Shown: positions 43,849 through 54,999 of the stretch, one piece after another | Layout of the letters: each line of letters begins with the position of its first letter | Position numbering within the stretch: position 1 is the stretch's first letter | Assembly: GCA_030704615.1 (NCBI GenBank) | Contig: CM060731.1 | Span: 24,616,001-24,676,000, forward strand | DNA length: 60,000 nt | From: Takakia lepidozioides | Lineage: Eukaryota; Streptophyta; Takakiopsida; Takakiales; Takakiaceae | Reading direction: 5' to 3' | Notes under the pieces: model-generated | Databases searched by the model: none | What the model was told of the DNA's origin: nothing | What the model saw: the letters and a program-made list of their open reading frames with translations, nothing else | Made by a program: the position numbers and the translations under genes

Positions 43849-44663
43849 CCCTTAAGTTCCCAAGCGACCTCAATCAGGTCACTTTGAATTTGCAGCTGGA
43901 CCTCATTTTTGCAGATCTAATCTGATGGGGCCCACTCCTGAAGCTTTAATGACAAGGGATTTGTCTCGAGTACGATGTAGAAAACAAAGTTAAAAAAAAA
44001 CAAAAGCTACAACCTACAAAAAATATCTTAGATCTCTCATTTACGTTTTTGGCCTGAAAAGGGCTTGTTGACTGCTGACGTGGCAGGTAAACAAGCCCAA
44101 AACAGATTGCACTCCAAAGTCCATTTTTGGCGGAAAATTAGCAATTTTGGAAAAAGCACTTCACCTTGTGGAGTGTGAGCATTACATACACACATCCACC
44201 ATTGGCTTTTAAAAATTTGGTAGAAAAAAAGGTACTTCATTTCGAGGCACATTTTCTCTTGTCAATTTTGAGAGTTCAACCCCCATGTAATTGCATGCAT
44301 AGCAACCATAGGTGAAAAAATCAGTTGGACCTGCAATTTAGTGGGGTCATAGCCACTCCACTATTGATTTGGAAATGGTGGGTCTTGGGGCAAGCAAAAT
44401 TGGATAAAGCTAGGTTTTGATTTGGTCAAACCAATTTGTTTCTCACTTTTTCTTTGGGACCTGATATTTGAGGTCCTGGCCAACCCTATAATCTCACAAT
44501 TTCCTCGATGGGCTTGGCTCATTTTTTGGTATGTCATGCATAAATGAGGTGGGCCCACTACTATAAGGCTGGAATGATTTTTGGTAGGATTCTAGGGGTA
44601 ATTTACTGCAGCTGGGTACCCAAAATTGGTAAAAAGTCAAAAAAGGGCTTGGGAACTTGAGGG
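43849..44663. mobile_element. piggyBac-like non-autonomous element (MITE), 815 bp
   Basis: The left end is CCCTTAAGTTCCCAAGC at 43849 and the right end, on the complement from 44663, is CCCTCAAGTTCCCAAGC: a 17-bp terminal inverted repeat with one mismatch. It is flanked on both sides by TTAA (43845-43848 and 44664-44667). TTAA duplication plus CCCT...AGGG ends are diagnostic of the piggyBac superfamily. The interior has no transposase-like reading frame. A GCAGCTG word lies near each end (43892 and, inverted, 44608), possibly part of the subterminal symmetry. Confidence 0.75.
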
Positions 44664-46600
44664 TTAAAAGAAGCCAAAACCTTTCTCCCACTATGTTAAG
44701 ACCAATCGCCTGTTGTAACAACTTAAAATTTTCAAACGTCGGCTCCTTGCGATATGCTTTTTCTCAAAGGAGCCACCCATTTACATTCCCACCACACTTC
44801 TGTCGCCACTTTGGCACCATTTGCTAGTTCTGAGGAGCCATGCTGGCTACTTCTCAAAAACCCAAAAAGAGCATTGGACGCAACACTGTAAGCAATAAGG
44901 AAAGGTCATACCAATAGAATTTGATTTTTTCCTTAAAAAAGACATTGACAAACACAGGGAGAAGTATTCAACACTCCTATAGCTAGGTTGGACGACCATA
45001 AGCATATTGAGTCCACCACACAACTAAAGTTCTAGTACAAAAAAACGGCCCACAGACTATCATAGTACCTTGGCAATTTCGACACAAATTTTAATATTTC
45101 AAATATTGTTGAAATTTTTGGAAATTGATCTTGTGAAATCAAACAACTTTGTAATAAAGTATCTTTGGGAATATTCTATATGTCGAAATGAAATTCTCAA
45201 AATAAAATAAATATTCGACATATGATTGTTGATCTTGCAAGGGAACTACGGTATGGGTTCGGGCTCTAATTCATTCATAATGACATTTTGTCCCCAGAAA
45301 ATATTACAATATTTTTCAATCAATGGTTAAATGTGAGTCTAATTTTTGGTCTAGTAGAATGCATAGACTTGTAAGAGCATCTCCTCTCCCCACCATGTCA
45401 ATGCCCTGCAATGTGTTTAGCGACCCCACCCACGACTCGTCATTCCACACAAGCGGGGCTCCAGCATAAGTCAGAGCTCCGCCCTCTCCTCTGTGTATGA
45501 TAGAGGGAGCTGAGGTAAGTGACGTTAGGGAGCTTGGTTGAGAGATTCTATGGCAGCTCCAGAGACCAATGTGACAAGGCCGCTACATTTAGGCTATAGG
45601 GCTGCTTACTGTGTATAAGGAGATGCAAGGCTCATTATCAACTTATCAAGCATAAATCTAGGTGGGTCTACAGATTCAAATTCCTTAGGAGGGGATGTGA
45701 AACTTGTGTGTGTTCATTTTGTACTTGGCAGTTAACGTTAACAACCTGGCTATAAGCCAACATCATGACCGGATTGGGGAATAATCCCCATCATGACCGG
45801 ATTGGGGAATAATCCCCAGGTGTCATCTCCCCACTGCCAGCCAACATTGCTCTCCATGGGATGGAGACAGCTTTGGGGGCTCTCCATGGGATGGAGACAG
45901 CTTTGGGGGAGTGGGCACTGATTTGCTACAAGATTTATATTATACGCCACAAAACTTAAGTGAAAAAATTTGTTGTATTTTGTAACGGAATGGTAAAAAG
46001 CTTAAATGCCAATCAATCGGAACGAATGAATAAATCTTATGCAAGTTCCTTGGGAGAGATTAGTAACATTAGAGAGGCCAAACTGACAAAAGTTCAAAAG
46101 AGAAAAGTCTAGGATGAGCAGTCAACCCAATATTTTGACTTTTGGTGGGCTTAGTTTTCTGACTGAACTATTTGTCGGAAAGATAATTGCAACTACATCA
46201 AAGTTTTGTTACACTTCTATTGACTGTTTGAGCTGATTAAGATGACATCTAGAATTAGGCACAAAGACATAACAAACCCAGATATACTTGGATTGCTATC
46301 ATCAAGGCCAAAGTCATGGCCAGGCAGAGCCCGTATTCTGATTCTTTGAAAGAAATTACGGGTCTGACAAAATGGGAAGTCACATGGAAGATTCTTTGAA
46401 CACAATACCCATCAGATCCAAAAGGATCATCACAAACTGATACACTGCACACTCTGGAATGTTTGTACAACCATTACTAGTGTCCACCTGGTACATTTGG
46501 ATAGAACACCACCTGAGTGATCTGTTGTGATGAATCTCCCCTAACACTCTCAAGGGTGCACTAAGAAAAAACCCAGGTTCTATTAGCAGTCTCAATATGT
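44664..46600. other. Intergenic, AT-rich; two short tandem duplications
   Basis: No gene seen. At 45764-45819 a ~29-bp unit (ATCATGACCGGATTGGGGAA...) is present twice in tandem, and at 45850-45911 a ~31-bp unit (GCTCTCCATGGGATGGAGAC...) is also present twice. An ATATGTCGAA/TTCGACATAT inverted pair lies at about 45178-45230. Confidence 0.5.
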
Positions 46601-46604
46601 TCAC

Positions 46605-48830
46605 TCAAGGCTCCTCCTCAAATTTCTGTTCGCTCTCAATCAGAGGTTCCAGTCCTGGACCAACAGAAATCCTGTAGGAATCGATGAAAAGTATCACAAA
46701 GGGGAGAATCAACAAAAATAGGAAGACAAGAAGAAGCGGAAGACCCAAGGGAACCAGCCATGCCACCAGCAGAAGAAGCACTCCAAATGATTGGAGCCAC
46801 CATCCTGCACCAACCTCATACAATGTGTCAGCGCACATCTCATGATCTCAGAGTGATGCACTTGTTGAAGCTATTATTAAGATATAAAATATTTCACAGA
46901 TAAGATGCAAGACATCCGAGGATCTCAGTTGAACCAAAAGGTAAGAAATGCTCACCGGCACGTGCATGAGACAGTTTCCAGACGGTAGAGTTGGATAGAC
47001 TCCAAGGTGTTAATATTCCTATAACAGAGTTGGGTTCCACATACTGCACCAATCCTCCCAACCATCAGCAATATAATTTCATATCCTGGGTGCTTTCAGA
47101 CACCACCATTAGAAGTTGCTACATTATACAAGATATAGCCCTCCACAAACAGGAAATTCAACTATTGGGAGGTTCTCTCCAGCGTGTGACCTAAGGTTCA
47201 CAACTAGTTACCAACCAATGATTTCCATGTGGATGGTAATTGGAAGGTCCACTGATATTTTTGTACATGCAAGCATTGTGCAGCTGTGGAAGGCTGACAG
47301 CCCCAGCAAGAGCCAAAAATGAGCGCTTGTTGAACACAGTGGAGGATGGGAAACCAAATCCTTGTTACCTTACATCCTTAGGTTCACATTGCCAACAAGT
47401 AAGCCAAGTTGCATACAATTGTGCTGTTACTTCACCAATTCTCATCTTCATTGCCGACAACTCATAACAATCACATACAAAAATTACAGTAGAGGAAGCA
47501 ATTTTCTGCTCTGCATGAAGGGTGTACCTGTACATTGTGACCAAACCAGATGAGAAGCCACAGGGCAACAGTGGCCACAAAAAAACGGGCACCAAAATCA
47601 TGGCTTTTGCTGGTGGCTGCCGTCAAAAGCGTGAAATTATCCACCAAGAAAAGGAATTGGGCTGGCAACACTATGAGTTGAGCCACTGCATGTTTTGACT
47701 CCCCTCTGCCATCCAGTGAATGCCATTTAACTCAATTCTTTTCTGTAGCTCTGGAGAATCTCCATGGCATGCTCAGAGTCACATGGAGTAGTGAGAGAGA
47801 GGAAAGACTCCGGCTGAAGTTGCATCCCCTCGCAGGTATAGGGGTGGGCTCTGTCATCAAATGGTGACATTTGGGCCACCCATGCATCTCTGATTTCCAG
47901 CTGAACGACTTGGAACTTCAAAATTCATTAATACACTTACTAAGGAGACTTGTCTGACAACCCACCCTCTATCAATATTCCCCATAAGATACATATATTA
48001 TTATTTACAACTCAAACAAAATCTCTTCTCTCCTTGCATGTGCACACACAAACCAGTTTCAAGGTCCGAGTGTGGTGCAAGAGTATAATACAGTCTGACT
48101 GGAAAACTGGACCAGATAGAAAATACACAAAATGTGTGATACGTCGGATGGAGCTACTTCGAATAGAACTATTCTAGAGAAGCATAACCAGAAAATACCA
48201 TGAGTCAGGCAGCATTGTCTTCTACCCAGATTCTGCGAGTCTACGATTAGTGTGACATGGATTTGTCTTACTTGATCAGACTCTATGCATGCATTGCACG
48301 GAATGATAAGGTCGGACCCAACTTGCGAAATAAATATTGAAGGACCAGGTATTCACATACCCTTGACTCTTCAGGGCACTATCGCGAACCACCAGCTGGT
48401 ACAGCGTGTATGGGATCGCCAGCTCAAGTACCGGCAACAGCAGAAGACCCAGCCATCGTGGAACCCACCAAAGTGGGTGGCCTGGATGTGCCCACATTTC
48501 ACAAACCTCAGCAACCAGATCCATTAAGTTATCGGTGTATCTCTCTTTCACACACACACTAGCCCTCGCTCTCCCGGTGACATCCCTCCTCACGCCCGTA
48601 TCCTTACAATCACAACTTTGTAAACTTCATGCAGCATAAGAATACAGAATGAAACAACGCATTCCTGATTGAAAGCTCACAAAAGACACACTGGGCTGGG
48701 AAAGTAGAGACAGACCCTGAAGGTCCCACCAAATAGGCACTTTATCCGGCGTCACTTGCCAGTAAGAGGCCGTGGTCATCAGATTCATCACTGCCAGAAT
48801 TGCCGCAACAGCCACTGGATTGCTTGCCAT
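46605..48830 (-). CDS. Multi-exon membrane protein with DUF1648 (SdpI-like) start
   Basis: Exon 1 (48830-48716) encodes an N-terminal helix and YWQVTPDKVPIWWDLQ. It joins in phase to exon 2 (48481-48361), GHPLWWVPRWLGLLLLPVL and ELAIPYTLYQLV. The string PDKVPI-(W/H)W-(D/N)..G followed by a hydrophobic helix is the pattern of DUF1648, the N-terminal unit of bacterial SdpI-type membrane proteins. Further minus-strand exons are 47685-47528 (LVDNFTLLTAATSKSHDFGA plus a membrane helix FFVATVALWLLIWF) and a last exon from about 46815 to the stop at 46605. That exon holds a long hydrophobic stretch (VLLLLVAWLVPLGLPLLLVF) and an acidic tail ESEQKFEEEP. Another exon between 47921 and 47740 is likely, as the phases of exons 2 and 47685 do not fit directly. 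A role in membrane homeostasis is only inferred. Confidence 0.5.
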
Positions 48831-50635
48831 CTCTTCCCCTCGTTCTCAGACACTCAAGTCACCTCTTCCTCTCTCTCGCTGTGTCTCTTACCTATCTCTC
48901 CTGCAGCAGGCAAGAACCACGAGACAAGAGACTGCACTGGGCAGGTGTGTGGCAAGGCCCATATTTAATAAAGGATTTGCTAGCCTGGCCCGTCATGAAT
49001 GCGAGGCCAGGCTGTGCGCCATTGCTCCTCTCTCTCTCTCTCTTTCCCTTGGTTGGAATGTCCATCCAACGATGGATTAAATATATCGGTTAAGTACTAT
49101 AACTAGTATTGATCAACGTTTGATTATTGGAAAAGAACCATCGGTTGAGATATCCCATAATGTTTGCATATAAGTGGGTTAGGGTTAACGATCGTTATCG
49201 CTCAGGCCGTCTCTCTTGAAGCAGAGAGCGCTTACTTGGTGCGTCGGCTGCTAGATCGTCTCTCTTGCTCAAACATCTGTCTGTAAGGCACAGCACTGCG
49301 CTTGGCTGCCCTAGTGAAAGATCCCTTCTCTTCTGCAGGCTGCGAGGAGCGGGATTTCGGACGCTTCAGTGACTGTCTTTTAGGTTGGTTGTGTTCTTTC
49401 ATCGAGGTTTAATTTCCTGGGGATAATGTATTCGTGGTTTCTTGGCTGGTCTGCTCCTTGCTTTTTTGGCCAGGTGTGGTGTAAGGATGGAGGTTTATGT
49501 GAGTGATGGGGCACAGAGAAGAGATGGTGTTTGGACTTGACTGCTATTTCAGTGACACTGTCTATTCTTTGGGCACATTAGCATCGCGGTTCCTTGATTC
49601 ATGTTGGCTTCCGTCCTTGTTGCCCTACGAGTTTGTCAAGTCTTGTCTGTTTACTTTTTTGCATAGACGAATGTGTGCTTCAGAGTTTATTAGGCTCTCA
49701 GGTTGATGTTTTGTTTACGTACAGTAGTGCACTGTTTAATTTCCAGTCAGGCTTAGCTGCCATATCAGTTCACGTTGCATTCTGACTGTCGTGGTTGAGT
49801 GTGTTTTCCCGTTTCTTTATTTCTCTAAATCAAGACTGTAGCATCTTCCTCTACCTGTGCGGTTGTTGTTTCCTTGCCATTCTGCTATCTCTCGTTCTGT
49901 TTCCTTGGCCTTACGTAATTTGCGTTGTCTGTCTGTAGTTTGTTGTGTTTGAGCTTGCAGAGGGTGAAAGGTGGTAGAAGAGAGAGAGGGTAAGAACGCG
50001 TTGCTGTGTGCAGTGCACCTATTGAGGGCCGTATCTGCATCGAAGGTGGCGGTGTGAAGAGAGAGGTAGCTCAGGTAAAGAGGGAGATCAAAACTTCATT
50101 CTCTTATAAGCAAACCTTTCGTCATATGCATATAGATTTCTGCGTGGAGCTTGGACAAGCGGGAGGGAGCGTAAGGGGGTGAAGAGGGAAGAGGGAGAGG
50201 GACAATTGGGGATAAGAAAAACGAGACAAGCACAAACCAGGGAGTGGAAGCATACATGAATCCATTTGCGAAGCACAAGAGTGGGACGCAGTGGGATTAT
50301 GGCCTGTATAAGTTGTGCATACCTGTGGAGCTTCCTGGAGCAAAGGAGGGAGCGATGGAGTTTGAGGGGCTTCGCTCAGACCAAAGATGTCGCTCTTGGT
50401 TTGCCTCTTAGCTTTCTAATCTCAGTGTTAGCAGCTCTCTGCTAATGAAATGGAAAGAAAAGGCCGCATCTGCGTTTCTTTGTAGGTTAATCTTTTGTTG
50501 GCTAGTCCTCGAGTGGTAAGATTGTCCTCAGAGTGATAGCATTTTATAACACTGTTTTTGTTTTGTGAATGTGTGGGTTGTGTACGTCTGACTGAAGGTT
50601 AGCGGCCAGAGGGAGGATCAGACACAGCGACAATC
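48831..50635. other. Divergent promoter and 5' leader region
   Basis: The interval lies between the divergent starts of the DUF1648-like gene (48830, minus) and the SR gene (50636, plus). It contains a CT tract (49021-49046) and a GT/TTG-rich stretch. The repeated word CGTCTCTCTTG occurs at 49209 and 49257. No coding sequence is supported. A long 5' leader or a leader intron for the SR gene is plausible, as in plant SR genes. Confidence 0.45.
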
Positions 50636-53600
50636 ATGAGCATGCGTGCAAGCCGGACCATCTTTGTTGGGAACCTCCCAGGTGACATCCGGGAGCGTGA
50701 GATTGAAGATATGTTCTACAAGGTTTTCTTTCCTATCCTGTCTGGTTGCAAAATCGTTTGCGGAGGATTGTGACATGTTCAGCCGTCACAATGTCTTACT
50801 GAATTGTGTGGTGTATCCTGTAATAAATCCCACTTGCCAAGTCCCTTGGGCTCCTTCCAACAATGGAAAAGAAGTCAGTTTGCATCTTTTTTCTGTTAGT
50901 GCCATGTCTTTGTCAACATGTGTGCATGTGTGTGCAGTATGGACGGATTGTGGATATTGATTTGAAGCTACCTCCGCGCCCCCCTGGATACTGCTTCATT
51001 GAGGTAAAGCTTGCTTGTCGATTGTGAATTGAGAGGCATGTGGATCAGTTGTACTCTGACTCTTGATTATCACCTTGGTACCTGTTGCGTATTCCCATCT
51101 TGTGACAGAATAAACTCTTGCCAATGGTGATCTGGGCATATGTGGACTCAGTTGTTACTTATCTTATAGCTTGATTTGGTAGTACGTATGTCAGAAGCTC
51201 TACTAACACACTGGAAATTCCCATGCCTGCCAATGTATGTATGCACAGGCATTCACTTGTCATGAATGTTTTAATGCTTGACAATCTCAAGGAGTAATCA
51301 CATGTCTTGGTGGACTGACAGCTGTACAAACATTCAGTCTTTCTTTTCAGCTGGCTTCTCTCTGTTATCAAAGGACAACTTGCATCCCCAGTCCTTCCCA
51401 ATTTCTGTCGTAAAATGACATTGTTAGCACTGTCTATTGTTTGCAGTTCGAGGATGCTAGGGATGCAGAGGATGCTATCAGGGGCCGTGATGGCTACAAT
51501 TTTGATGGAAACCGGCTTCGGGTAGGATATTAGATCAGTTCTCTGCGTACTCTTGTGTTGTAATTTTCCAGTCTTGTTTGGCATTTCCAATGACAATCTC
51601 TTACCACTCCTTCTCGAGGCACCCAAGGTTCTGTCATTTCTGTTCTCGTTCACAAACGAGTTTGCAGTGAGGTGTTTTCTCCATTTCAAATGTGGCCTTT
51701 ATAGCGGTGTAATGCTCCGAGTGTATTTGGTGTTATCCCTGTAGGGCAGTAATCCGTCATTTTGAAATGTATTGAGCTGCACTCATGATCAGGCTGGTGA
51801 GAGTGTTCTCTTTGATTGGGGTCAGGGTAAATCCTGACTAGTCTGATGCCTTGCATAGGTGGAAATTGCCCATGGTGGTCGGGGGCCTCCATCATCAGTG
51901 GATCGTCACAGCAGTTACAGCAGTGGGGCTGGTGGCGGTGGGGGTCGTGGTCGGGGAGGAGGTGGGGGTGGAGGTGGGGGCGGCGGTGGGGGCGATGGTG
52001 GTGGTCGCACTGGTGGGGTCTCTCGGCGCTCCGAGTATAGGGGTATGTTGATGCACTTTGTGTGGCCCCAAGGTCTGTCGTATAGTTGACTCTGGTCATG
52101 GAGGGAGTGTGTACACCAATCAACATAATCTTGAATGGGGGTCCTGAAATGAAGAAAGTCTCTGACAACACACTTGGTTCTATCTTGCAGTCATAATCAC
52201 GGGGTTGCCATCATCTGCCTCCTGGCAGGACTTGAAGGTGTGTTTGCAGGCAACATGTTTGGGGGCACCATATTATCCTAATCTCTTGTGAACAGTTTTG
52301 ATCTTAGTGATCCTGGCATCTGCACTCATTTTGGGAATTTTTTGATTCTTCGTCTTCAATTGTGACTAGATCTTGTCCTTGTTACAATGGCTTAGTCTTT
52401 GATTGTGACTCAATCTTGTCATTGTTACAACTCTTGGCCACTATATCTGCCGGTGGTCCATTCTTCCAGCTGCTATGCTGTAGGTGCTATGGGAATGCTT
52501 AGTCATGTAAAAGTTTACTTTTAGACGTGGACTCAATGGGCAATCAAAAACTGATCGGAGTTTGTAGTTGAATGTCCAGTTTGGGGTAGTTTACCATCTC
52601 CTACTGTGCTTCATCTGTTTGTTGTCTCTGTTCAGGATCATATGCGAAGAGCAGGAGATGTGTGTTTTGCGCAAGTTTTTCGTGATGGCAGTGGTAATTT
52701 CCTCTCTGGCATTCCTGTTTGCACAAGAATTCTTTGGAAAGGACGTTTCCATCGATTGATGTATCAAACTTCAATTTCTGCCTATTTTTTTCTGTGCCTC
52801 TTTTACAATTGAAGATTCTTCTCAGAATATTTTGATGGCGCTTTAAACTGCCTTGTTTGATGATCATACACTCTCACTAATAAGACATTGTCTTTGCAGC
52901 TGGGACGATGGGCATTGTTGACTTCACCAACTACGACGACATGAAATATGCAGTATGTGCTCTCCTATCACAGAGAACAGATTAAGAGTGCTTCTTGCAC
53001 AAACTGTTGAAGGCTTTTTATGCAAAGGAGTATCAAGTTGCATTCTCTCTCATGCTCTTGTGTGGGAGTGTCATGGTTGGTAATTCACTTGCAGATCAGG
53101 AAGCTGGATGATTCTGAGTTCCGCAACCCCTTTTCTCGCTCATTTATACGGGTATGAACGAAGTACTCTCTGTAACCATGATTATGTAATTTTATGCTTG
53201 TCCTCTTTACATGTGAAAGTGGGTACATTTTATTGGCATTTTGTATGTTATATGTTCTTAACTACTGTTTCCCGCATTGTTTCTTCCCAGGTGAAAGAAG
53301 ATAAGGGGGACGGAGCCAGAAGAAGCGCATCCCGCAGCCGCAGGTATTTGTGACTAATCCGGATCTCTGGACTTCTATTTGTGCAAGAAGCATGACATGG
53401 TCTGAGCTTTGAATGATGGAGATTGCCCAGTTTACCAATGTTTTTATCCCCTTAAATTAGTTTGGGTCAGTGCACGTTATTCTCTAGCTGTGATGTCAGG
53501 GTCACTTGTTTGCTCAATTCTTTCTGGAAGTTGTTGTCAACCTTATTGTGGAGAGTTGTGCACTTGACTTGACAGGCTACTATCCTAAGGGAGTATAAGA

Positions 53601-54999
53601 AGGGCTTTTAGGTGCTAATTTTTCAAGTATGATTTTTTGCTTGAAGCCGGTCGCGGACCAAGTCATTACACAGCCGGTCACCAGCATCACGATCTCGTTC
53701 ACCGCGGTCCAACCCACCAGCCTCCCGATCTCGCTCACGCTCTGTTCGTTCAGCTTCCAAGTATGCTCCATACGCTGTTTACTGGCATACATTTTTGTAG
53801 TGTGCAGATGTCTTGGATCAGTGGACAGAAGAGATAGAGATAGATACTCAGTAGACCGCATGTCATTTCTTCTGTCACAATGGGTGCAGGTAGTGTATTG
53901 GAGTTGGAAAAGGTGGGATGGGGGAAACTACATCTCATGTGCTAAGTGGTTTGACTGTTGCTAAGTTGACATATTTACTTTCAGAAGGGATGGACTGTAC
54001 TAGGAATTGGAGCTTTCTGTCTGATCTGGTGTGGGTTTGGTAATGCTGTGTCGGTCAGGTCCAAATCATGTTCACCTCTGCGACACTCGGTATGTCCCCA
54101 CCTTTGTAGCAATTATGATTGTTAATCACACCTGTCCCTCGTAGACAATGCAAGAGGTGATTCTTTGAGATCAGTTGCCAGCATGCTGGTCAGCATTCCT
54201 AGTTTTTGGGTAGAGGCTGCAATGAGAGGGTAGTAACTAGTAACAAGGTGAATGCTCATACAGGCGTCGCCTATAAAGGATCGCAGCTGGAGCCTGAGTG
54301 GTAGCCGTTCTCGTTCTCCTCCTGCTGTAAGTACTTATCTCCATCTCCCTATGTTATTTGCCTTACTCTTCATGTTATGGCAGTGATTTGTATGAAATGC
54401 TTGGTGTCTAGTGTCAAATGAATATAGACCCCTATGTTGTCCTTGAGTTTCTTTAGATGGTCTCTTGTTTGCCACTTCCAAGATGGTTCCTTTGTGGAGC
54501 ACTAAAAATAAGTTGTATTGTTTGGCCTGCAAGTCTGTTGTTGATTACTGGTGGTTTGTATTTGCAGAAGGTGGTGGAGAAGAGCACAAGTGATGCAGAT
54601 CGAAGCCCGAGCCCAACTCCTAGAGAAGCAAGCCCAAAAGTGGAAGCTAATGTATGTACATAATTGTCCTTTCCAAGAACGTAGATTGTTGAGTTTAGGC
54701 TTAGCAGATTTCAATCCTGAAGAAGAACAGCTCTGTTTAGGAGCACGCAAGGAGTAAAATGATCTGTTTCCCCTTTTCCCAAGTCAAACGATCAGGCAGT
54801 TGGTATTGACCCCCAGGAATACTACTAATGGTTGTTAGCCAGGGTTCAACTGCCATAGACAGTTGGTTTGTGATGGTCAACTTAAGGTATGTCATGGCAT
54901 GCAGAGATTGGGTTCGTGTTCATTTTATAACAACTGGTCGTGATCTTGCAGGGGAGAGGTTCCGATGTAAGCTCTTCTCCAGTGTCAAATGGAATATAA
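50636..54999 (+). CDS. SR splicing factor, SRSF1/SR30/SR34-like, complete 14-exon gene (339 aa)
   Basis: Nuclear pre-mRNA splicing factor acting in splice-site choice. All exons read with GT...AG and consistent phase: 50636-50722, 50938-51003, 51447-51521, 51859-52042, 52191-52237, 52636-52693, 52900-52952, 53095-53151, 53291-53343, 53647-53760, 54059-54089, 54264-54326, 54568-54651 and 54952-54999. RRM1 has RNP2 TIFVGNLP and the RNP1-like GYCFIEFED. Exon 4 is a glycine-rich linker (about residues 85-130, one G13 run). The second, pseudo-RRM has the invariant SWQDLKD heptad followed by [14 protein letters not shown]. From exon 9 on is the RS domain ([34 protein letters not shown]), then an SP-rich tail ([20 protein letters not shown]) ending SNGI. 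Introns are 148-440 bp in most cases. The start [15 protein letters not shown] gives the usual short lead into RRM1. No lesions. Confidence 0.95.

Noticed and set aside
50088-50343. Minus-strand open frames upstream of the SR gene
   Set aside because: Low-complexity complement of a GA-rich leader; no protein-like features.
51686-52171. 161-codon minus-strand frame rich in His/Pro
   Set aside because: It is the complement of the glycine-rich exon 4 of the SR gene.
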